DNA from: JAVKFF01 sp040226215
Lineage (GTDB): Bacteria; Pseudomonadota; Alphaproteobacteria; DSM-16000; Inquilinaceae
Assembly (NCBI GenBank): GCA_040226215.1
Contig: JAVKFF010000012.1
Coordinates: forward strand, 1-20,476
DNA: 20,476 nucleotides
Reading direction: 5' to 3'
Positions 20,296 to 20,476 of the stretch are shown piece after piece. How positions within the stretch are numbered: position 1 is the first letter of the stretch; the number at the start of each line of letters is the position of its first letter. The notes under the pieces are model-generated. The model saw only the letters and a program-made list of their open reading frames with translations, was not told the DNA's origin and ran no database searches. The position numbers and the translations under genes are program-made.

Positions 20296-20476
20296 ATGGT
20301 TTCCGCCGAGCGGTTCTGGGACCGCGCCGCACCGAAATATTCCAGGCAACCGGTCAAGAACGTCGCCGCCTGGGACGTGACGCTCGAACGCACGCGGCGC
20401 CACATGTCGCCCACGGACCATGTCCTGGAGGTAGGCTGCGGCACCGGGTCCTCGGCGCTGCGGCTGGCGGGCGCGG
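20296..20476 (+). CDS. Class I SAM-dependent methyltransferase, N-terminal fragment
   Basis: The gene runs off the right end of the window; only the first 60 codons are visible. It begins MVSAERFWDRAAPKYSRQPV, which is typical of small class I methyltransferases. The SAM-binding motif I follows as VLEVGCGTGSSALRLA (about residues 44-59). GGGAG lies seven bases before the ATG. The methyl acceptor cannot be inferred from this fragment. Confidence 0.8.
   Translation, partial: MVSAERFWDRAAPKYSRQPVKNVAAWDVTLERTRRHMSPTDHVLEVGCGTGSSALRLAGA

Overview
The window is GC-rich, densely packed chromosomal DNA. A phasin gene with a PhaR-type operator, the clpS-clpA pair, RidA, MOFRL-type glycerate kinase and a fused CoA-thioester hydroxylase/old-yellow-enzyme reductase all point to a PHA-storing alphaproteobacterium, probably in or near Rhodospirillales. 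The genus cannot be fixed from this sequence. No rRNA, tRNA, CRISPR array, transposase or phage gene is visible. Sixteen coding sequences are supported. One of them, at the right edge, is cut off by the end of the window.

Layout, left to right. 1-206: no gene, but an AT-rich island bracketed by a 9-bp palindrome. 207-4205 (minus): clpS and clpA, then a phasin with its terminator hairpins, a consensus -35 promoter and a palindromic operator. 4327-5103 (plus): a solitary Anbu/proteasome-like peptidase. 5232-5585 (minus): an ArsR repressor with a palindromic operator at its own start. 5868-7307 (plus): a periplasmic D,D-carboxypeptidase with a SPOR tail. 7327-7848 (minus): a GNAT acetyltransferase. 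7930-9262 (plus): two secreted proteins of unknown function. 9289-11812 (minus): a two-gene operon of a FemAB-like protein and a GH1 glycosidase homologue. 11993-13215 (plus): two overlapping secreted paralogues related to the protein at 8642. 13234-17134 (minus): a four-gene run of glycerate 2-kinase, SDF-family symporter, glutathione S-transferase homologue and RidA. 17332-19635 (plus): a 2-aminobenzoyl-CoA/salicylyl-CoA monooxygenase-reductase. 19636-20295: no gene, but several families of palindromic intergenic repeat. 20296 to the end: the N-terminus of a class I methyltransferase.

The most unusual observations are these. (1) The GH1 protein has glycine, encoded by GGC, in place of the catalytic nucleophile glutamate of the TENG motif, while the acid/base glutamate is intact. 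This is the change used to engineer glycosynthases. (2) Three secreted beta-rich paralogues of unknown function lie in one neighbourhood. Two are translationally coupled, and one has a tandem 15-bp repeat inside its signal peptide. (3) Three related palindromes of about 60 bp each touch a stop codon, and one has become the last 16 codons of the GNAT gene. (4) A PhaR-like operator overlaps the predicted transcription start of the phasin gene.

Functionally the window mixes protein quality control (ClpS/ClpA, Anbu), carbon storage (phasin), envelope maintenance (carboxypeptidase, secreted proteins) and small-molecule catabolism (glycerate kinase, symporter, aromatic CoA-thioester hydroxylase, RidA, GST). 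It reads as ordinary chromosome with several lineage-specific additions, not as one mobile island.
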